62,489 bases of DNA, taken from an uncultured Lacticaseibacillus sp. (GTDB lineage Bacteria; Bacillota; Bacilli; Lactobacillales; Lactobacillaceae). Within the stretch, counting starts at the first letter, position 1, and every line of letters begins with the position of its first letter. The stretch is taken from NCBI GenBank assembly GCA_934370925.1, contig CAKRNG010000012.1, positions 1 to 62,489 of the forward strand, given 5' to 3'. Of the stretch, positions 35,732 through 44,346 are shown one piece after another. The notes under the pieces are model-generated. The model did not search any database. It worked only from the letters and a program-made list of their open reading frames with translations, and had not been told where the DNA came from. The translations under genes and the position numbers were made by a program.

Positions 35732-36591
35732 TGAAGGGTATTGAAGTAACCCATTTGGCGAAGCGATTCGGGCGCAAAGACGTATTGACGGACGTGTCTT
35801 TGACCGTTGAACCCGAACGAATCTACGCGCTGCTCGGACGCAATGGGGTGGGGAAAAGCACGTTGCTGAGTCTGATTAGCAACCGGCTGCTCGCGAATAC
35901 GGGCACGATTACCCTTGATGGGGACAACGCGGTAGACAATGAACGGGCGCAGAATCGGATTTACATGATGAGTGATGCGAATTATTTCCCGGGTGATAAA
36001 CGCGTTTCGTGGGTGTTTAAGATTACCGACGATTTGTACGGTGGTTTCGACAAACATAATGCGCAACGATTGGCGCAGGCGTTCGAATTGGACGTCAAGT
36101 CACGCGTACGGAGTCTTTCCACTGGGCAGCGCAGCATCATGAAGCTGATTTGTGCCTTATGTGTGCCAGCCGATTACGTGTTGCTAGATGAACCCGTTCT
36201 GGGACTAGACGCACCGAACCGTGAGTTGTTCTACCAGGAATTGTTGCGGATGTACGGGGAACGTCCACGCACGTTCGTCATCGCCACGCATTTAATTGAG
36301 GAAATTGCGCGGATGGTGGAACACGTTTTTGTGATTGCGGATGGGCGCGTCACGGTGGATCAGGATACGGACGAATTGTTGGCAACGGCACGGACAATTA
36401 GTGGCCCTATCAGTGATGTCGCCAAGGCCACTGAACATGTGCGGATTTTGCGTCATCAAGATATGGGGAATTTGCGCAGCGTGATTGCAACGGATGTCCC
36501 CCGAAACTTTATCGCGCCCGCGGGTGTTGACGTGGGTGGGGTTGATTTACAGGCCATGTTCATCGCGTTGACCGGACGGGAGGCGGGATAA
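35728..36591 (+). CDS. ABC transporter ATPase of the YtrA-type operon
   Basis: A 287-residue ATPase: Walker A GRNGVGKST, a weak signature LSTGQRS, Walker B YVLLDEP and H-loop ATH. It overlaps the regulator stop by four bases and lies two bases before the first membrane gene. The following three membrane proteins lack their own ATPase, so this subunit probably serves them. YtrA-type operons often respond to wall-active or peptide stress; this is inference. Confidence 0.9.
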   Translation: MMKGIEVTHLAKRFGRKDVLTDVSLTVEPERIYALLGRNGVGKSTLLSLISNRLLANTGTITLDGDNAVDNERAQNRIYMMSDANYFPGDKRVSWVFKITDDLYGGFDKHNAQRLAQAFELDVKSRVRSLSTGQRSIMKLICALCVPADYVLLDEPVLGLDAPNRELFYQELLRMYGERPRTFVIATHLIEEIARMVEHVFVIADGRVTVDQDTDELLATARTISGPISDVAKATEHVRILRHQDMGNLRSVIATDVPRNFIAPAGVDVGGVDLQAMFIALTGREAG

Positions 36592-36593
36592 GT

Positions 36594-37295
36594 ATGAACC
36601 GTGTTTATCGAATGGCGATGCTACAGATGACGAATGGCGCAGAGATGGCAGGTATGAGTTTACTATTTGTACTGGTTGACGTTGTTTTGGTTCGACTGCT
36701 GAAGATGAACAATTTTGATGCGAGTATGATTTCATACCTCATGATTGTTTTGATGTTTGTCATGGGCGTGTTTATCAGCAGCTACAGTTATTCACTAGGG
36801 ATTCAAAACGGACTGACAAGGCCTATGCTCTTTAAAGCAACCATGATGAGTGCTGGCTTCTTGACCTTGATGTTCACGCTGTTGTATGTGCTATTTGTTC
36901 GATATTTCTTGACGCAAAGTGATGCGCTGTTTCTCTCGTGGATTTCAGGCGAAACGCAACCGGTGTCGGCGGCGTCAGTGCTGACATTTGTGGTGACGCT
37001 AACTGGCTACATGATGGTTATGTTGCTGGGCATTTTCACCTGGATTCGGTACGTGAGAAATCAGCGTCGGGAGACAACCACTAAGTTTGCCATTTTGATG
37101 GTGGTTATCGTGGGAATCGTGATGGGCACAGTTTTTACATTGCCGAAATTATTTCAGGTGCACATCGGCATGACGTACTTACTTGGAATTGCGTTGCCGG
37201 CTGATGTCTTCCTTATTTGGCGACTGAGAGGTTTGTTTATGCAAATCGAGGAAAATCAGAGCGGTGGATTTCTCAAAGAGGCGGGCTTAATATGA
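36594..37295 (+). CDS. ABC transporter membrane protein 1 (233 residues)
   Basis: About six membrane segments, no soluble domain. It is a member of the poorly defined permeases that accompany YtrA-type ATPases. Its C-terminus overlaps the next gene's start by four bases. It shares with its two neighbours the motif GIQNGxxR/N, seen here as LGIQNGLTRPM near residue 65. Confidence 0.78.
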   Translation: MNRVYRMAMLQMTNGAEMAGMSLLFVLVDVVLVRLLKMNNFDASMISYLMIVLMFVMGVFISSYSYSLGIQNGLTRPMLFKATMMSAGFLTLMFTLLYVLFVRYFLTQSDALFLSWISGETQPVSAASVLTFVVTLTGYMMVMLLGIFTWIRYVRNQRRETTTKFAILMVVIVGIVMGTVFTLPKLFQVHIGMTYLLGIALPADVFLIWRLRGLFMQIEENQSGGFLKEAGLI

Positions 37296-38044
37296 ATAAA
37301 TTAATGACCATCACCCGTTTCCATTTAGAACCAAAATTGCGGAGCACCTTGATTTTCACCGCCATTCTATATGCATTAACGGTGGGATTGACCGCAATGA
37401 CGCGCAATTGGGGCGCTTTCGACGGGACGGTACTGATGCTCTATGTTAATTTTGGGCTGTTTATGGGGATGCTGGGCTCACGGCGTCTGACATATGTTGC
37501 GCTGCAAAACGGCGTGAACCGACAACATATGGGAATTGCGGCACTCACAACTTTTACCACGTTGGCGCTAGTTTCCACCGTGTGTATGGCCGGATGGCGT
37601 TTTCTTGCTCGACAATTGGGTGAACCTGCGCAGCTATTTATCTCGCTGATGGGTTATCAAGGCGAGCTGAACGGCAGTGTGCTGATTGCAAATTTCATCA
37701 TTGAGGCGCTTCTCGTCTTAGTCGCAATGATCGCGGCTTACTGGGTTGGACTGGTGCGTGAACTTTGGCGCAACGGACGAATCGCGATGTTGGTTGGGGT
37801 TGTGATTCTACTTGTTGGGGTGCAACCTATCATCCATTTCCTTCAGCAGCGACTGTTTACGAATTTTAGCCTCAGTGTTCTGATGCAGCGACTTGTTAAT
37901 GGAAACTGGCAGCGAGTGCAAAGTGGCGCGCAAGCAACACCGTGGTTGCTTGTCGGCGTTGGTGTCATCGTGGTGGCGGTGATGGTTGGTGTAACGCTGC
38001 TGATTGGACGTTCAATTGAAGCGCGGAGTGAAGTGGCAAATTAA
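37292..38044 (+). CDS. ABC transporter membrane protein 2 (250 residues)
   Basis: Starts at ATG 37292, overlapping the previous stop. Six hydrophobic segments; the shared motif appears as VALQNGVNRQHM near residue 68. It is probably a paralogue of the flanking permeases. Function can only be given as a membrane subunit of the exporter. Confidence 0.78.
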   Translation: MNKLMTITRFHLEPKLRSTLIFTAILYALTVGLTAMTRNWGAFDGTVLMLYVNFGLFMGMLGSRRLTYVALQNGVNRQHMGIAALTTFTTLALVSTVCMAGWRFLARQLGEPAQLFISLMGYQGELNGSVLIANFIIEALLVLVAMIAAYWVGLVRELWRNGRIAMLVGVVILLVGVQPIIHFLQQRLFTNFSLSVLMQRLVNGNWQRVQSGAQATPWLLVGVGVIVVAVMVGVTLLIGRSIEARSEVAN

Positions 38045-38065
38045 ACGGGGATGGAGGGTCTCGAC

Positions 38066-38851
38066 ATGAAATTAAACACACTCATTCGTCTGCAAAGTCG
38101 CCGCCCCGTGAGACGCACCTGCGCTTTGATGGGGACGATGTTGCTCATGCTACTTGTTTGGAGGATCACGCTATTGCTGGTTCCGGCGGCGCGGTGGGCA
38201 CAAAGTAATGTGATGATGTGGTGGTTCTTCATTGCGGCGTTCAGTTATCTCAACCCCGCAGTCGAACAAACGGCGTACTTGGGAATCCAAAATGGTGCGT
38301 CCCGTCGAACGGTATTTCTCAGCTTTATGGGCACCGATGTCATTGTTGCTGCAATGGGGACAATCTTCTTCGTGGTTTGGCGAGAAATTCTGCACATAAT
38401 GGGCGCAACATCCGTCCCAATGCTGACGTTGCTTGGATATCATGGGCAGTGGACGGTGATGACGACGCTGATAAACAGCGTTGTGGAGGGGACGTTAATC
38501 CTGATAGCGCTGTTGCTCGCAACCGTATACGAAGGGACAGCCACATACCTCAAGTCGCGGCCGTATGTGTTAGTTGGGGCAATTATAGGCCTGTTAGCGC
38601 TGTATGTGGGTATAATGGCGTGGTTTATCCGCATTGCGGCCAACGATACTTTCTTAACCAATCGTGAACCTGTCTGGCGAACGCTTCAGCGCATTACAAA
38701 TGGGGCTTGGGGGACGATGTTACCACCTAAACAAGCGTCTGCGTGGTTGCTTACCTGCCTTCTTCTCCTCGTCGCCCTCGGACTGAGCACAATTGGGTTG
38801 CGGGTCGTCCGGCGCCTCGAAACCGGTGCACCCGCAAACGGACTCCGGTAA
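38066..38851 (+). CDS. ABC transporter membrane protein 3 (261 residues)
   Basis: Starts at ATG 38066 after GATGGAGGG; an in-frame ATG at 38051 overlaps that site. It contains the shared motif LGIQNGASRRTV near residue 77 and about six membrane segments. Three related permeases with one ATPase is an unusual ratio, and different membrane pairs could be alternative partners. Confidence 0.78.
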   Translation: MKLNTLIRLQSRRPVRRTCALMGTMLLMLLVWRITLLLVPAARWAQSNVMMWWFFIAAFSYLNPAVEQTAYLGIQNGASRRTVFLSFMGTDVIVAAMGTIFFVVWREILHIMGATSVPMLTLLGYHGQWTVMTTLINSVVEGTLILIALLLATVYEGTATYLKSRPYVLVGAIIGLLALYVGIMAWFIRIAANDTFLTNREPVWRTLQRITNGAWGTMLPPKQASAWLLTCLLLLVALGLSTIGLRVVRRLETGAPANGLR

Positions 38852-38962
38852 GCTGGTGGGTCTAAAATTGCGACGAAGCAAAACCGGCTCAAGCGCCCGA
38901 CCCGGCCCTGAACGTGTTACCATAGAGGCAGAAATTCGAATCGAATGAACGGGGGTAACGGA

Positions 38963-39514
38963 ATGATTAATCAACAAGAAGTCACGTCTCAGGTACGGCA
39001 GACGGTTGAAGAAGTGCTGGCCGCAGCACACTTGCGCGCGGGGGATACCTTCGTGCTTGGGTGCACCACAAGTGAAGTGGTTGGCGGAGCGATTGGCAAG
39101 GCATCCAGTCCTGAAGTGGGCGACTGGATTGTGACGGCGATTCTGGACGTGTTAACGCCCCTCGGAATCCATTTAGCTGTCCAGGGATGCGAGCACATCA
39201 ATCGTGCCTGTGCAGTTGAACGCGAAGTTGCGGAGCAGAAGGGCTGGGAGATTGTGAACGTCATTCCCGGTATTCACGCGGGTGGCTCATGTTCGATGGC
39301 AGCCTTTGCCCACTTCGAGGATCCCGTTGAGGTGGAGCACATTGTGGCGCAGGCCGGGATTGATATTGGCGACACCAGTATTGGCATGCACGTCAAGTAT
39401 GTGCAGGTACCCGTTCGCCCAAGCAAGACTGAACTCGGTGGCGCACACGTCACGGCGCTCCGTTCGCGGCCAAAGTACATCGGCGGACAGCGGGCGATGT
39501 ATGCGGAATTGTAG
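38963..39514 (+). CDS. ywlG: UPF0340/TIGR01440 family protein (YwlG-like)
   Basis: A conserved 183-residue cytosolic protein of unknown function found across Firmicutes. Conserved Cys-containing stretches [21 protein letters not shown] and GGSCSMAAF are present. The start is ATG 38963 with ACGGGGGTAAC upstream. It is monocistronic and ends in a long hairpin terminator. Confidence 0.9.
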   Translation: MINQQEVTSQVRQTVEEVLAAAHLRAGDTFVLGCTTSEVVGGAIGKASSPEVGDWIVTAILDVLTPLGIHLAVQGCEHINRACAVEREVAEQKGWEIVNVIPGIHAGGSCSMAAFAHFEDPVEVEHIVAQAGIDIGDTSIGMHVKYVQVPVRPSKTELGGAHVTALRSRPKYIGGQRAMYAEL

Positions 39515-39522
39515 AAAATAAG

Positions 39523-39590
39523 AACGAGACAGAAACACCCCCGAAACATGCTCAGCGCATTCGCGCGAGCGTGTGTCAGGGGTGTTTTGA
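39523..39590 (+). terminator. Terminator with GAGACAGAAA leader
   Basis: GAGACAGAAA precedes a long stem AAACACCCC...GGGGTGTTT with an inner stem and a T-containing tail. The same decamer type precedes hairpins near 41640 and 61231. Confidence 0.75.
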
Positions 39591-39671
39591 TAACTTCATT
39601 AAACGATTTGTGTTTAAAAAAATATTGAAGCGTGTTACTGTTTTAGCAGAAGACAACGCTGAAATGGAGAA

Positions 39672-40265
39672 ATGGCGTCAATGATATTACTTAAGAATGG
39701 TCAGATGTTTATTGCACCCGTGCGTATCAATGAACTCGTTTTGATCCCCGTACTCGTGTTTATTTTTTTGCTAATAATGATTTATCAGGTTAGAAAACAC
39801 CGAATAAATATCGCGCACCAAGCGTTCATCTTTATATTGTTTGCGTACATTTATTTTTTGGTAGGCGTCACCATATTCCCGATTAATATATTTGGGAATA
39901 ATTCAAAAATATATCTGAATGGTTTTGGCCTGGCTGTTTCACAAGCTAATTTAAACCCGCTGGCTGTCGGCGATTATGGTCTAATTCAGATAGTGGGAAA
40001 TTTACTCTTATTTGTGCCACTAGGGTTTATTGGTGCGTTGCTCTACAAAAGATTTAATACATTACTTGCAAATACGCGTCTTTGCTTCGTCACATCACTA
40101 ATGATTGAGTTGATTCAACTAATGGGGTGCTACTTTTACCTTTCAGATTGGTCATTCGATGTGGTCGATATCATCTTAAATACTTTGGGCGGTTTAATTG
40201 GATTTGTTCTATTTCGGTTGTTAAGAAAATTGCTTGGTGAGAAACTATTGCATGTGCAGATGTGA
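39672..40265 (+). CDS. VanZ-like membrane protein
   Basis: A 197-residue membrane protein with about five segments and the VanZ pattern NPLAV, GNLLLFVPLGF, SLMIELIQL and DVVDIILNTLGG. VanZ proteins are linked to low-level glycopeptide/lipoglycopeptide resistance, but most are uncharacterised. The gene is more A+T-rich than its neighbours, which may indicate transfer. Its stop codon overlaps a remnant of the dispersed element. Confidence 0.85.
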   Translation: MASMILLKNGQMFIAPVRINELVLIPVLVFIFLLIMIYQVRKHRINIAHQAFIFILFAYIYFLVGVTIFPINIFGNNSKIYLNGFGLAVSQANLNPLAVGDYGLIQIVGNLLLFVPLGFIGALLYKRFNTLLANTRLCFVTSLMIELIQLMGCYFYLSDWSFDVVDIILNTLGGLIGFVLFRLLRKLLGEKLLHVQM

Positions 40266-40313
40266 GGGGACAGTCTTCTGGCATGCGACTGAATGTAACG
40301 CGTATGGCGCACC
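40264..40313 (+). repeat. Internally deleted remnant of the dispersed element
   Basis: It matches the middle GTCTTCTGGC block and the right end (TATGGCGCACC) with about 20 bases missing between. Confidence 0.75.
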
Positions 40314-40328
40314 TACAAAAAGTTTGGT

Positions 40329-41285
40329 TTACTGCAACATATCATCCGTGACGCCGAAGAATTGCATCCGCTTCTTGTTCTTCACGAGGTGGATGTTCTT
40401 TGGCCCTTCAACCGCAAGCTTCTTGACGCTCTTGCCCTTGATAATCTTGATGGCCATGTCGGCGGTCTGTTTCCCGATATCTTCGAAGTTTGCGCCACGT
40501 GTTGCGACGCCGGCGAACTGAATCATTGTGGGATCGGTTGTGACAACGGGGACCTTGGTTGCCAGGGAGACCTTGCCAATGGTGGTCATTCCCACCGCGG
40601 CGATGTGATCGTTCGGGATGAAAAGTGCGTCAGACTGCTTACAGAGGGCACGTGCGGTTGCGTCGACGTCTGATACCGCCGCAACGGTCTTTTCAACGGG
40701 CGTCATGCCCAACTGCTTCATCGCTTTGCGGGCGCGTTTCACGATTGCGAGTGCGTTTGGTTCGCTGGCGTCGTACATCATTCCGATTTTTTTCGCGTTC
40801 GGGAACATCTTGTGGAGCAATTCTAGCTGCATCTTAACGTTGGCCAGAACCGTCACGCCCGTTGCGTTGTGCTTGGGGGCGTTGAGGTCCTGCTTGGCGA
40901 TGAGGCCCGCCGCAACGGGATCAGTGATGGCGGAGAAAACAAGTGGGGTCTTATTGCCGGCCTTTTCCATCGCTTGAGAGGCAGCGGAGCCAATCGAGAT
41001 GTTCACGGTGTTGCCCATGCTGGTGAGCTGCTGGCTCATCTGGTTCAGGTTGCTTTGGTCACCTTGCGCGTTCAGCACCTTAATCTTTGCATTGCCGTAA
41101 CCCTTCGCCTTGAGCTCTTCCGTAATCCCTTTTTTCGTGTCGTCCAGTGCAGCTTGGTCAACTTGCTGTAGAATCCCGATTTTCACGGTGGTCGCAGTTT
41201 TGGTCTTACTCTTGGCAGAATTGCCGCAACCTGCGAGGGCGAATAGGGCGGTGGTAGCTAATAAAATGTGGGTAAACTTCTTCAT
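40329..41285 (-). CDS. Orphan TrpX-type ABC substrate-binding lipoprotein
   Basis: A 318-residue solute-binding protein of the ABC_sub_bind/TrpX family. The lipoprotein signal ends LFALAGC. The fold-defining stretches VKIGILQQVDQAALDDTKKG, NAQGDQSNL and VFSAITDPVAAGL parallel TrpX at 44.4 kb (GILQLMSHPALDSIHKG, NAENDQSNL, VMGAITDPVSAKL). No permease or ATPase is adjacent. ATG 41285 has AGGAGGAG upstream. A leader peptide with four Tyr codons and an attenuator precede it, so the ligand is probably tyrosine or another aromatic amino acid; it may dock on TrpY/TrpZ. Confidence 0.88.
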   Translation of the reverse strand: MKKFTHILLATTALFALAGCGNSAKSKTKTATTVKIGILQQVDQAALDDTKKGITEELKAKGYGNAKIKVLNAQGDQSNLNQMSQQLTSMGNTVNISIGSAASQAMEKAGNKTPLVFSAITDPVAAGLIAKQDLNAPKHNATGVTVLANVKMQLELLHKMFPNAKKIGMMYDASEPNALAIVKRARKAMKQLGMTPVEKTVAAVSDVDATARALCKQSDALFIPNDHIAAVGMTTIGKVSLATKVPVVTTDPTMIQFAGVATRGANFEDIGKQTADMAIKIIKGKSVKKLAVEGPKNIHLVKNKKRMQFFGVTDDMLQ

Positions 41286-41302
41286 AATTTTCTCCTCCTG
41301 AA

Positions 41303-41456
41303 TATAAAACGACCGGACACTTAGAATAATCCAAGTGACCGGCCGTCTTCTTTCCGGAAAGAAAAAGCCACATGGATTACACGTTCGTCCATGTGGTGTG
41401 AATGGCATTGTTAAATATGCCGGCCCCATGGATGCAGCAGTGAGCCTGCATCCATA
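41303..41456 (-). promoter_or_regulatory. Attenuator hairpins of the Tyr-leader system
   Basis: RNA order on the minus strand: arms 1:2 pair at 41456-41446 with 41437-41427 (TATGGATGCAG/CTGCATCCATG). Arms 3:4 (CCACATGGA/TCCATGTGG, 41396-41388 with 41376-41368) are followed by CTTTTTC, a terminator. Arm 2 can instead pair with arm 3 (TCCATGGGG with CCACATGGA), an antiterminator. A further terminator-like stem lies at 41309-41346. Confidence 0.8.
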
Positions 41457-41468
41457 GATACAAACCCG

Positions 41469-41528
41469 CTATCCGTAATAGCCAGCATAATAAGTGTTCA
41501 GTTGTGTTGTTGCGTTTTTAATCATCAT
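41469..41528 (-). CDS. Tyr-rich leader peptide
   Basis: The 19-codon frame reads MMIKNATTQLNTYYAGYYG, with AGGAG nine bases before the first ATG. Four of the last seven codons are Tyr. The stop lies just before hairpin arm 1. Stalling at Tyr codons would cover arm 1 and free arm 2 to block the terminator. Confidence 0.82.
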   Translation of the reverse strand: MMIKNATTQLNTYYAGYYG

Positions 41529-41556
41529 TAACACTCCTGTCGTGGGTATGGTGCTG

Positions 41557-41585
41557 AGATTACGCCTGTAAAGATGTGTTGTCAA
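41557..41585 (-). promoter_or_regulatory. Promoter of the Tyr-leader unit
   Basis: On the minus strand TTGACA (41580-41585), a 17-base spacer and TAATCT (41557-41562). Confidence 0.85.
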
Positions 41586-41638
41586 TTAAAAAGTTAAAAA
41601 AGTGTGAAAAAGTTCTCTGCTGATTGTTAATCTTTTAG

Positions 41639-41700
41639 GGGCGAGACAGAAACGCATGGGCTTTTCGGCTGGCGCGCGAGAAGCCCATGTGTTTGGCGTG
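41639..41700. terminator. GAGACAGAAA-type hairpin
   Basis: GAGACAGAAA followed by a long stem ACGCATGGGCTTyTCG...CGAGAAGCCCATGTGT. No plus-strand gene precedes it, and no strong U-tract follows. It belongs to the same small family as 39523 and 61231. Confidence 0.55.
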
Positions 41701-41738
41701 TAATGGGAGCCGGAGTTGGACTATAATGAGTACAATTA

Positions 41739-41785
41739 AAAACACCCTGAATTCGCGACTTTATGCGAATTCAGGGTGTTTTACA
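41739..41785 (-). terminator. Terminator after dapF
   Basis: AAAACACCCTGAATTCGC and its exact complement enclose eight bases; poly-A and poly-T flanks allow both directions. Confidence 0.88.
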
Positions 41786-41792
41786 TCATCAC

Positions 41793-42791
41793 TTAAACTG
41801 CCGGTACCAAATCACGGTATGGGAGCGTCTTGACGAACGCGGCGTATTGTTCCGCCTCGCCGGTGAGGTGGATGGTGGCGCCGTCAAAGTTAGCGGCTGC
41901 CAGGCTTGCTTCAGGGATGTCGATGCGTGAAATTTCCGTTGCATTCCCGATCAGTTCAATCCAGTAACGACCATCTGCTTCCTGATGCACGGTCGTTTGC
42001 ACCATGCCACCAGGGTTGTACACGCTGTTGAGTTCGTTCAGCGCCGCATCTTTGGGGTGGGTGAGCACGAATGCCAGGCTCGTGGCGGACATTGCCGTGC
42101 CGCACGCATTCGTGAAGCCAACGCCGCGCTCATACGTGCGGGCGAACAGGGTGTGCTTGCCTTCGATGGTGGCGAACGTCACGTTGACGCCTTCTGGGAA
42201 GTAAGGGTTTGGCGCGTTCAGGCGCTTGCCGATTTCTTCGATGGCGGTGCCGGACAGCTCAGCCTCAGGGACGAACGCGATGAGGTGGGGGTTCGGCACG
42301 GCAATGGCAGTGAACTTGAATGTGGGGTGAATTTCTGGGAGAACGGTATCGATAATTTCATCGTGGCCCAGTTCAGCGAACGGCAAATCTGCCGCCGCGA
42401 AGCTCACGGGAGAGATTTCCGTGCCGAACGTCAGCACGCCGGGTGCCAGTACCTTATCCACGTGCACAGCGAGGGTGGCCTGTTCTGTTTCGATGTTGAA
42501 CCCAGTTTCGCCACTTTCTTCACTCAGGTAACGCGTCACCGTCCGAATCCCGTTGCCACACATCTTGGCGAAGGTGCCGTCTGCGTTCACGACGGTCATC
42601 CGACCAGCAGCGTTCGTTGCGGGATCAATCACCAGCACCCCGTCCGCGCCGCCTTCGAGTCCGTTCGTCCGGTCACAAACCTTCTGTGCCAGTGCGGATA
42701 ACGTTTCGCGACTGAGGGGCTGTTCGAGCTTGTTCTGGTCGAGAATGAAGAATGAATTGTCGGAACCATGAACCTTACGTAATTCTGCCAT
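41793..42791 (-). CDS. dapF: Diaminopimelate epimerase
   Basis: Interconverts LL- and meso-diaminopimelate for lysine and peptidoglycan synthesis. The two catalytic cysteines are at 78 (NADGTFAKMCGNG) and 230 (GFTNACGTAMSA), each in its family motif. Length (332) is slightly above the usual ~280 because of extra C-terminal sequence. It stands alone; no other lysine-pathway gene is in the window. Confidence 0.94.
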   Translation of the reverse strand: MAELRKVHGSDNSFFILDQNKLEQPLSRETLSALAQKVCDRTNGLEGGADGVLVIDPATNAAGRMTVVNADGTFAKMCGNGIRTVTRYLSEESGETGFNIETEQATLAVHVDKVLAPGVLTFGTEISPVSFAAADLPFAELGHDEIIDTVLPEIHPTFKFTAIAVPNPHLIAFVPEAELSGTAIEEIGKRLNAPNPYFPEGVNVTFATIEGKHTLFARTYERGVGFTNACGTAMSATSLAFVLTHPKDAALNELNSVYNPGGMVQTTVHQEADGRYWIELIGNATEISRIDIPEASLAAANFDGATIHLTGEAEQYAAFVKTLPYRDLVPAV

Positions 42792-42892
42792 GGAAATCGT
42801 GCTCCTTTTGCTTTCGTAATTACTGGCAGTTTAGCACAGTTTGCGGGGTAATTGAAGGTGAATTACTTACTTTTTAAAAGCTAATACAAAGT

Positions 42893-43172
42893 GGGTGCGC
42901 CATAAGTCCAAGGCACACGAACATTACATCCTAAGTCGAGCTCTGCATCCCAACTTTTTCCGCTTAGCCCAGAATCGACTGCGGTGGTAAACCACCTCCG
43001 TCAATTCTATGCTAATGCTCAAAAGTTCCCGGGATGCGCCGCTCTGTGATTCGTCGCGCGCCAGAAGACTGCCCCCTAACATACAAGGCAGGCCCGGTAG
43101 AAATCCTAAGTTCGGGATTTCCACCGGGCCTACCTTGTATACCGGGGCCAAACCGTCTTCTGGCGCAGCCTC
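42893..43172 (-). repeat. Dispersed palindromic element, long form (280 bp)
   Basis: Same ends and hairpin as the short form, but about 120 extra bases are inserted between ACATCC and GTCGCGCGCC. The extra block contains its own GGTGGT/ACCACC hairpin and is nearly identical to that at 61295-61574. Confidence 0.92.
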
Positions 43173-43180
43173 TTGCGCAA

Positions 43181-43531
43181 TTACCCTTCACCCATCATCT
43201 CGGCAAACGATAAGCCAAATGTTTTGACGATAAAACGGTTGGGGTGTTGATGTAGCTCAATGTTTTCGGCTTTTGAAACGGGTGAGGGTGACACGGAATA
43301 AGCAATGCCCTCGTCCGAGTTTCTCCGCTTTAGGTTAGGATTATAGGGTGCTTCGTCAGGATGTGCCACAATCTTGGCGGTCAGCGCACTTTTGACATAG
43401 CCACTTTCAACCAACTTAGCGCGAACGGCGATGGACGGCGATAGGTGCAGGAAAATGAATCCAGCAATGATGGCGAAGATAAGCCAGCCCAGAACGGTAT
43501 TCAGATTTCCCTTTGTTTTCAAATGAGCCAC
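43181..43531 (-). CDS. Small membrane-anchored protein (116 residues)
   Basis: One N-terminal membrane segment (VLGWLIFAIIAGFIFLHL, about residues 13-30) followed by a polar domain facing outward or inward. It starts with GTG, ten bases after GAGGGGGG. No family is recognised. It follows a 57-residue membrane protein on the same strand and the two may form an operon. Confidence 0.6.
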   Translation of the reverse strand: MAHLKTKGNLNTVLGWLIFAIIAGFIFLHLSPSIAVRAKLVESGYVKSALTAKIVAHPDEAPYNPNLKRRNSDEGIAYSVSPSPVSKAENIELHQHPNRFIVKTFGLSFAEMMGEG

Positions 43532-43573
43532 TTCAAAAATCCCCCCTCATGACGGTTGCGTGAACGCACTAAC

Positions 43574-43747
43574 TTAATGTGATTGCGAACGGTTCAAAAT
43601 ATATTCGTTAAAAGCTGTGCGAAAATTAGCAAACGTGAAGCCATAAGTTCTAAGGTGCAAATAAATGGCCTTCCAGCTTGGTGCCAATTCAGGTTGAATT
43701 AACGTGATGGCGCCTAGGACAATTAAAAACCAAACAAATCTTAGCAT
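43574..43747 (-). CDS. Small membrane protein (57 residues)
   Basis: One hydrophobic segment (residues 2-17), then a soluble tail (WKAIYLHLRTYGFTF). ATG 43747 follows GGAGGGGA. Unknown function; adjacent to the 116-residue membrane protein downstream. Confidence 0.6.
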   Translation of the reverse strand: MLRFVWFLIVLGAITLIQPELAPSWKAIYLHLRTYGFTFANFRTAFNEYILNRSQSH

Positions 43748-44005
43748 GATATCCCCTCCAAAGTGATTGCCCAATGCCCCTTTTAAAGAAAGTGTAATCG
43801 CTGTCTAAACCACGCACATCGGTCTTAGGTCCTGAAGAATTATTAATGTTGAAGTATTCAGATGAAGCAATGCTTTTTCGATTGATACGTTCGGTAGGTA
43901 GTGTTGCCCAAGATCAGCTGAGAGCGATTGTAAAGGCGCGCGATTAATTTTCCGCCACCGGACGACCCCACCGACAAACAATTGTAACCCCATCCATAAA
44001 AAGTG
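43748..44005. other. Intergenic region between divergent units
   Basis: A 33-codon plus-strand frame beginning near 43849 (MLKYSDEAMLFRLIRSV) has no ribosome site and resembles the end of a larger protein; it may be a decayed gene end. Nothing else is visible. Confidence 0.3.
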
Positions 44006-44034
44006 TTGACAGAATGAGAAATCGCGGGTTACAC
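44006..44034 (+). promoter_or_regulatory. Promoter of the trp transport operon
   Basis: TTGACA (44006-44011), a 17-base spacer and TTACAC (44029-44034). Confidence 0.8.
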
Positions 44035-44066
44035 TTACCTCAACATTTAACGAGGAGGAAACCAAC

Positions 44067-44117
44067 ATGCAAAACCCTATGGTAAAGCTTAACGGGTGGT
44101 GGCAAAGCCAACTTTAG
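44067..44117 (+). CDS. Trp leader peptide
   Basis: The 16-codon frame reads MQNPMVKLNGWWQSQL with GAGGAGG eight bases upstream. Two consecutive Trp codons (44097-44102) are in line with sensing of charged tRNA-Trp. It precedes hairpins, a terminator and the Trp transporter genes. Confidence 0.85.
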   Translation: MQNPMVKLNGWWQSQL

Positions 44118-44132
44118 GTAGGTTGCGGACGC

Positions 44133-44265
44133 AATCTGCCAGACGCGCAGGTTGTGTCTATGTTGGTTTCTTTGAACAACGCCGCATAGACATTCCATTC
44201 ACTGGAATTGGCTATGCGGGGACCATTAGGGGCTCCGCAAGAAAACTTGCGCGAGTCCCTTTTTG
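44133..44265 (+). promoter_or_regulatory. Trp attenuator region with terminator
   Basis: Arm A GTCTATG (44156-44162) can pair with CATAGAC in arm B (44182-44191); arm B CCGCATAG can instead pair with CTATGCGG (arm C, 44212-44219). Arm C merges into the terminator stem GGGGCTCCGCAAG/CTTGCGCGAGTCCC (44229-44259) followed by TTTTTG. B:C pairing would hinder the terminator. An extra stem lies at 44133-44154. Confidence 0.7.
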
Positions 44266-44346
44266 TTTGGCACAGACGGTCATAATTGACAGTCAGTACC
44301 CGATGCGTTAGGGAAGAGCACCAAATCTGGGAACGTTCATCTTGCA

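Noticed and set aside
43849..43947. 33-codon plus-strand ORF before the Trp leader
   Set aside because: No ribosome site and no recognised family; recorded only as a possible decayed gene end.
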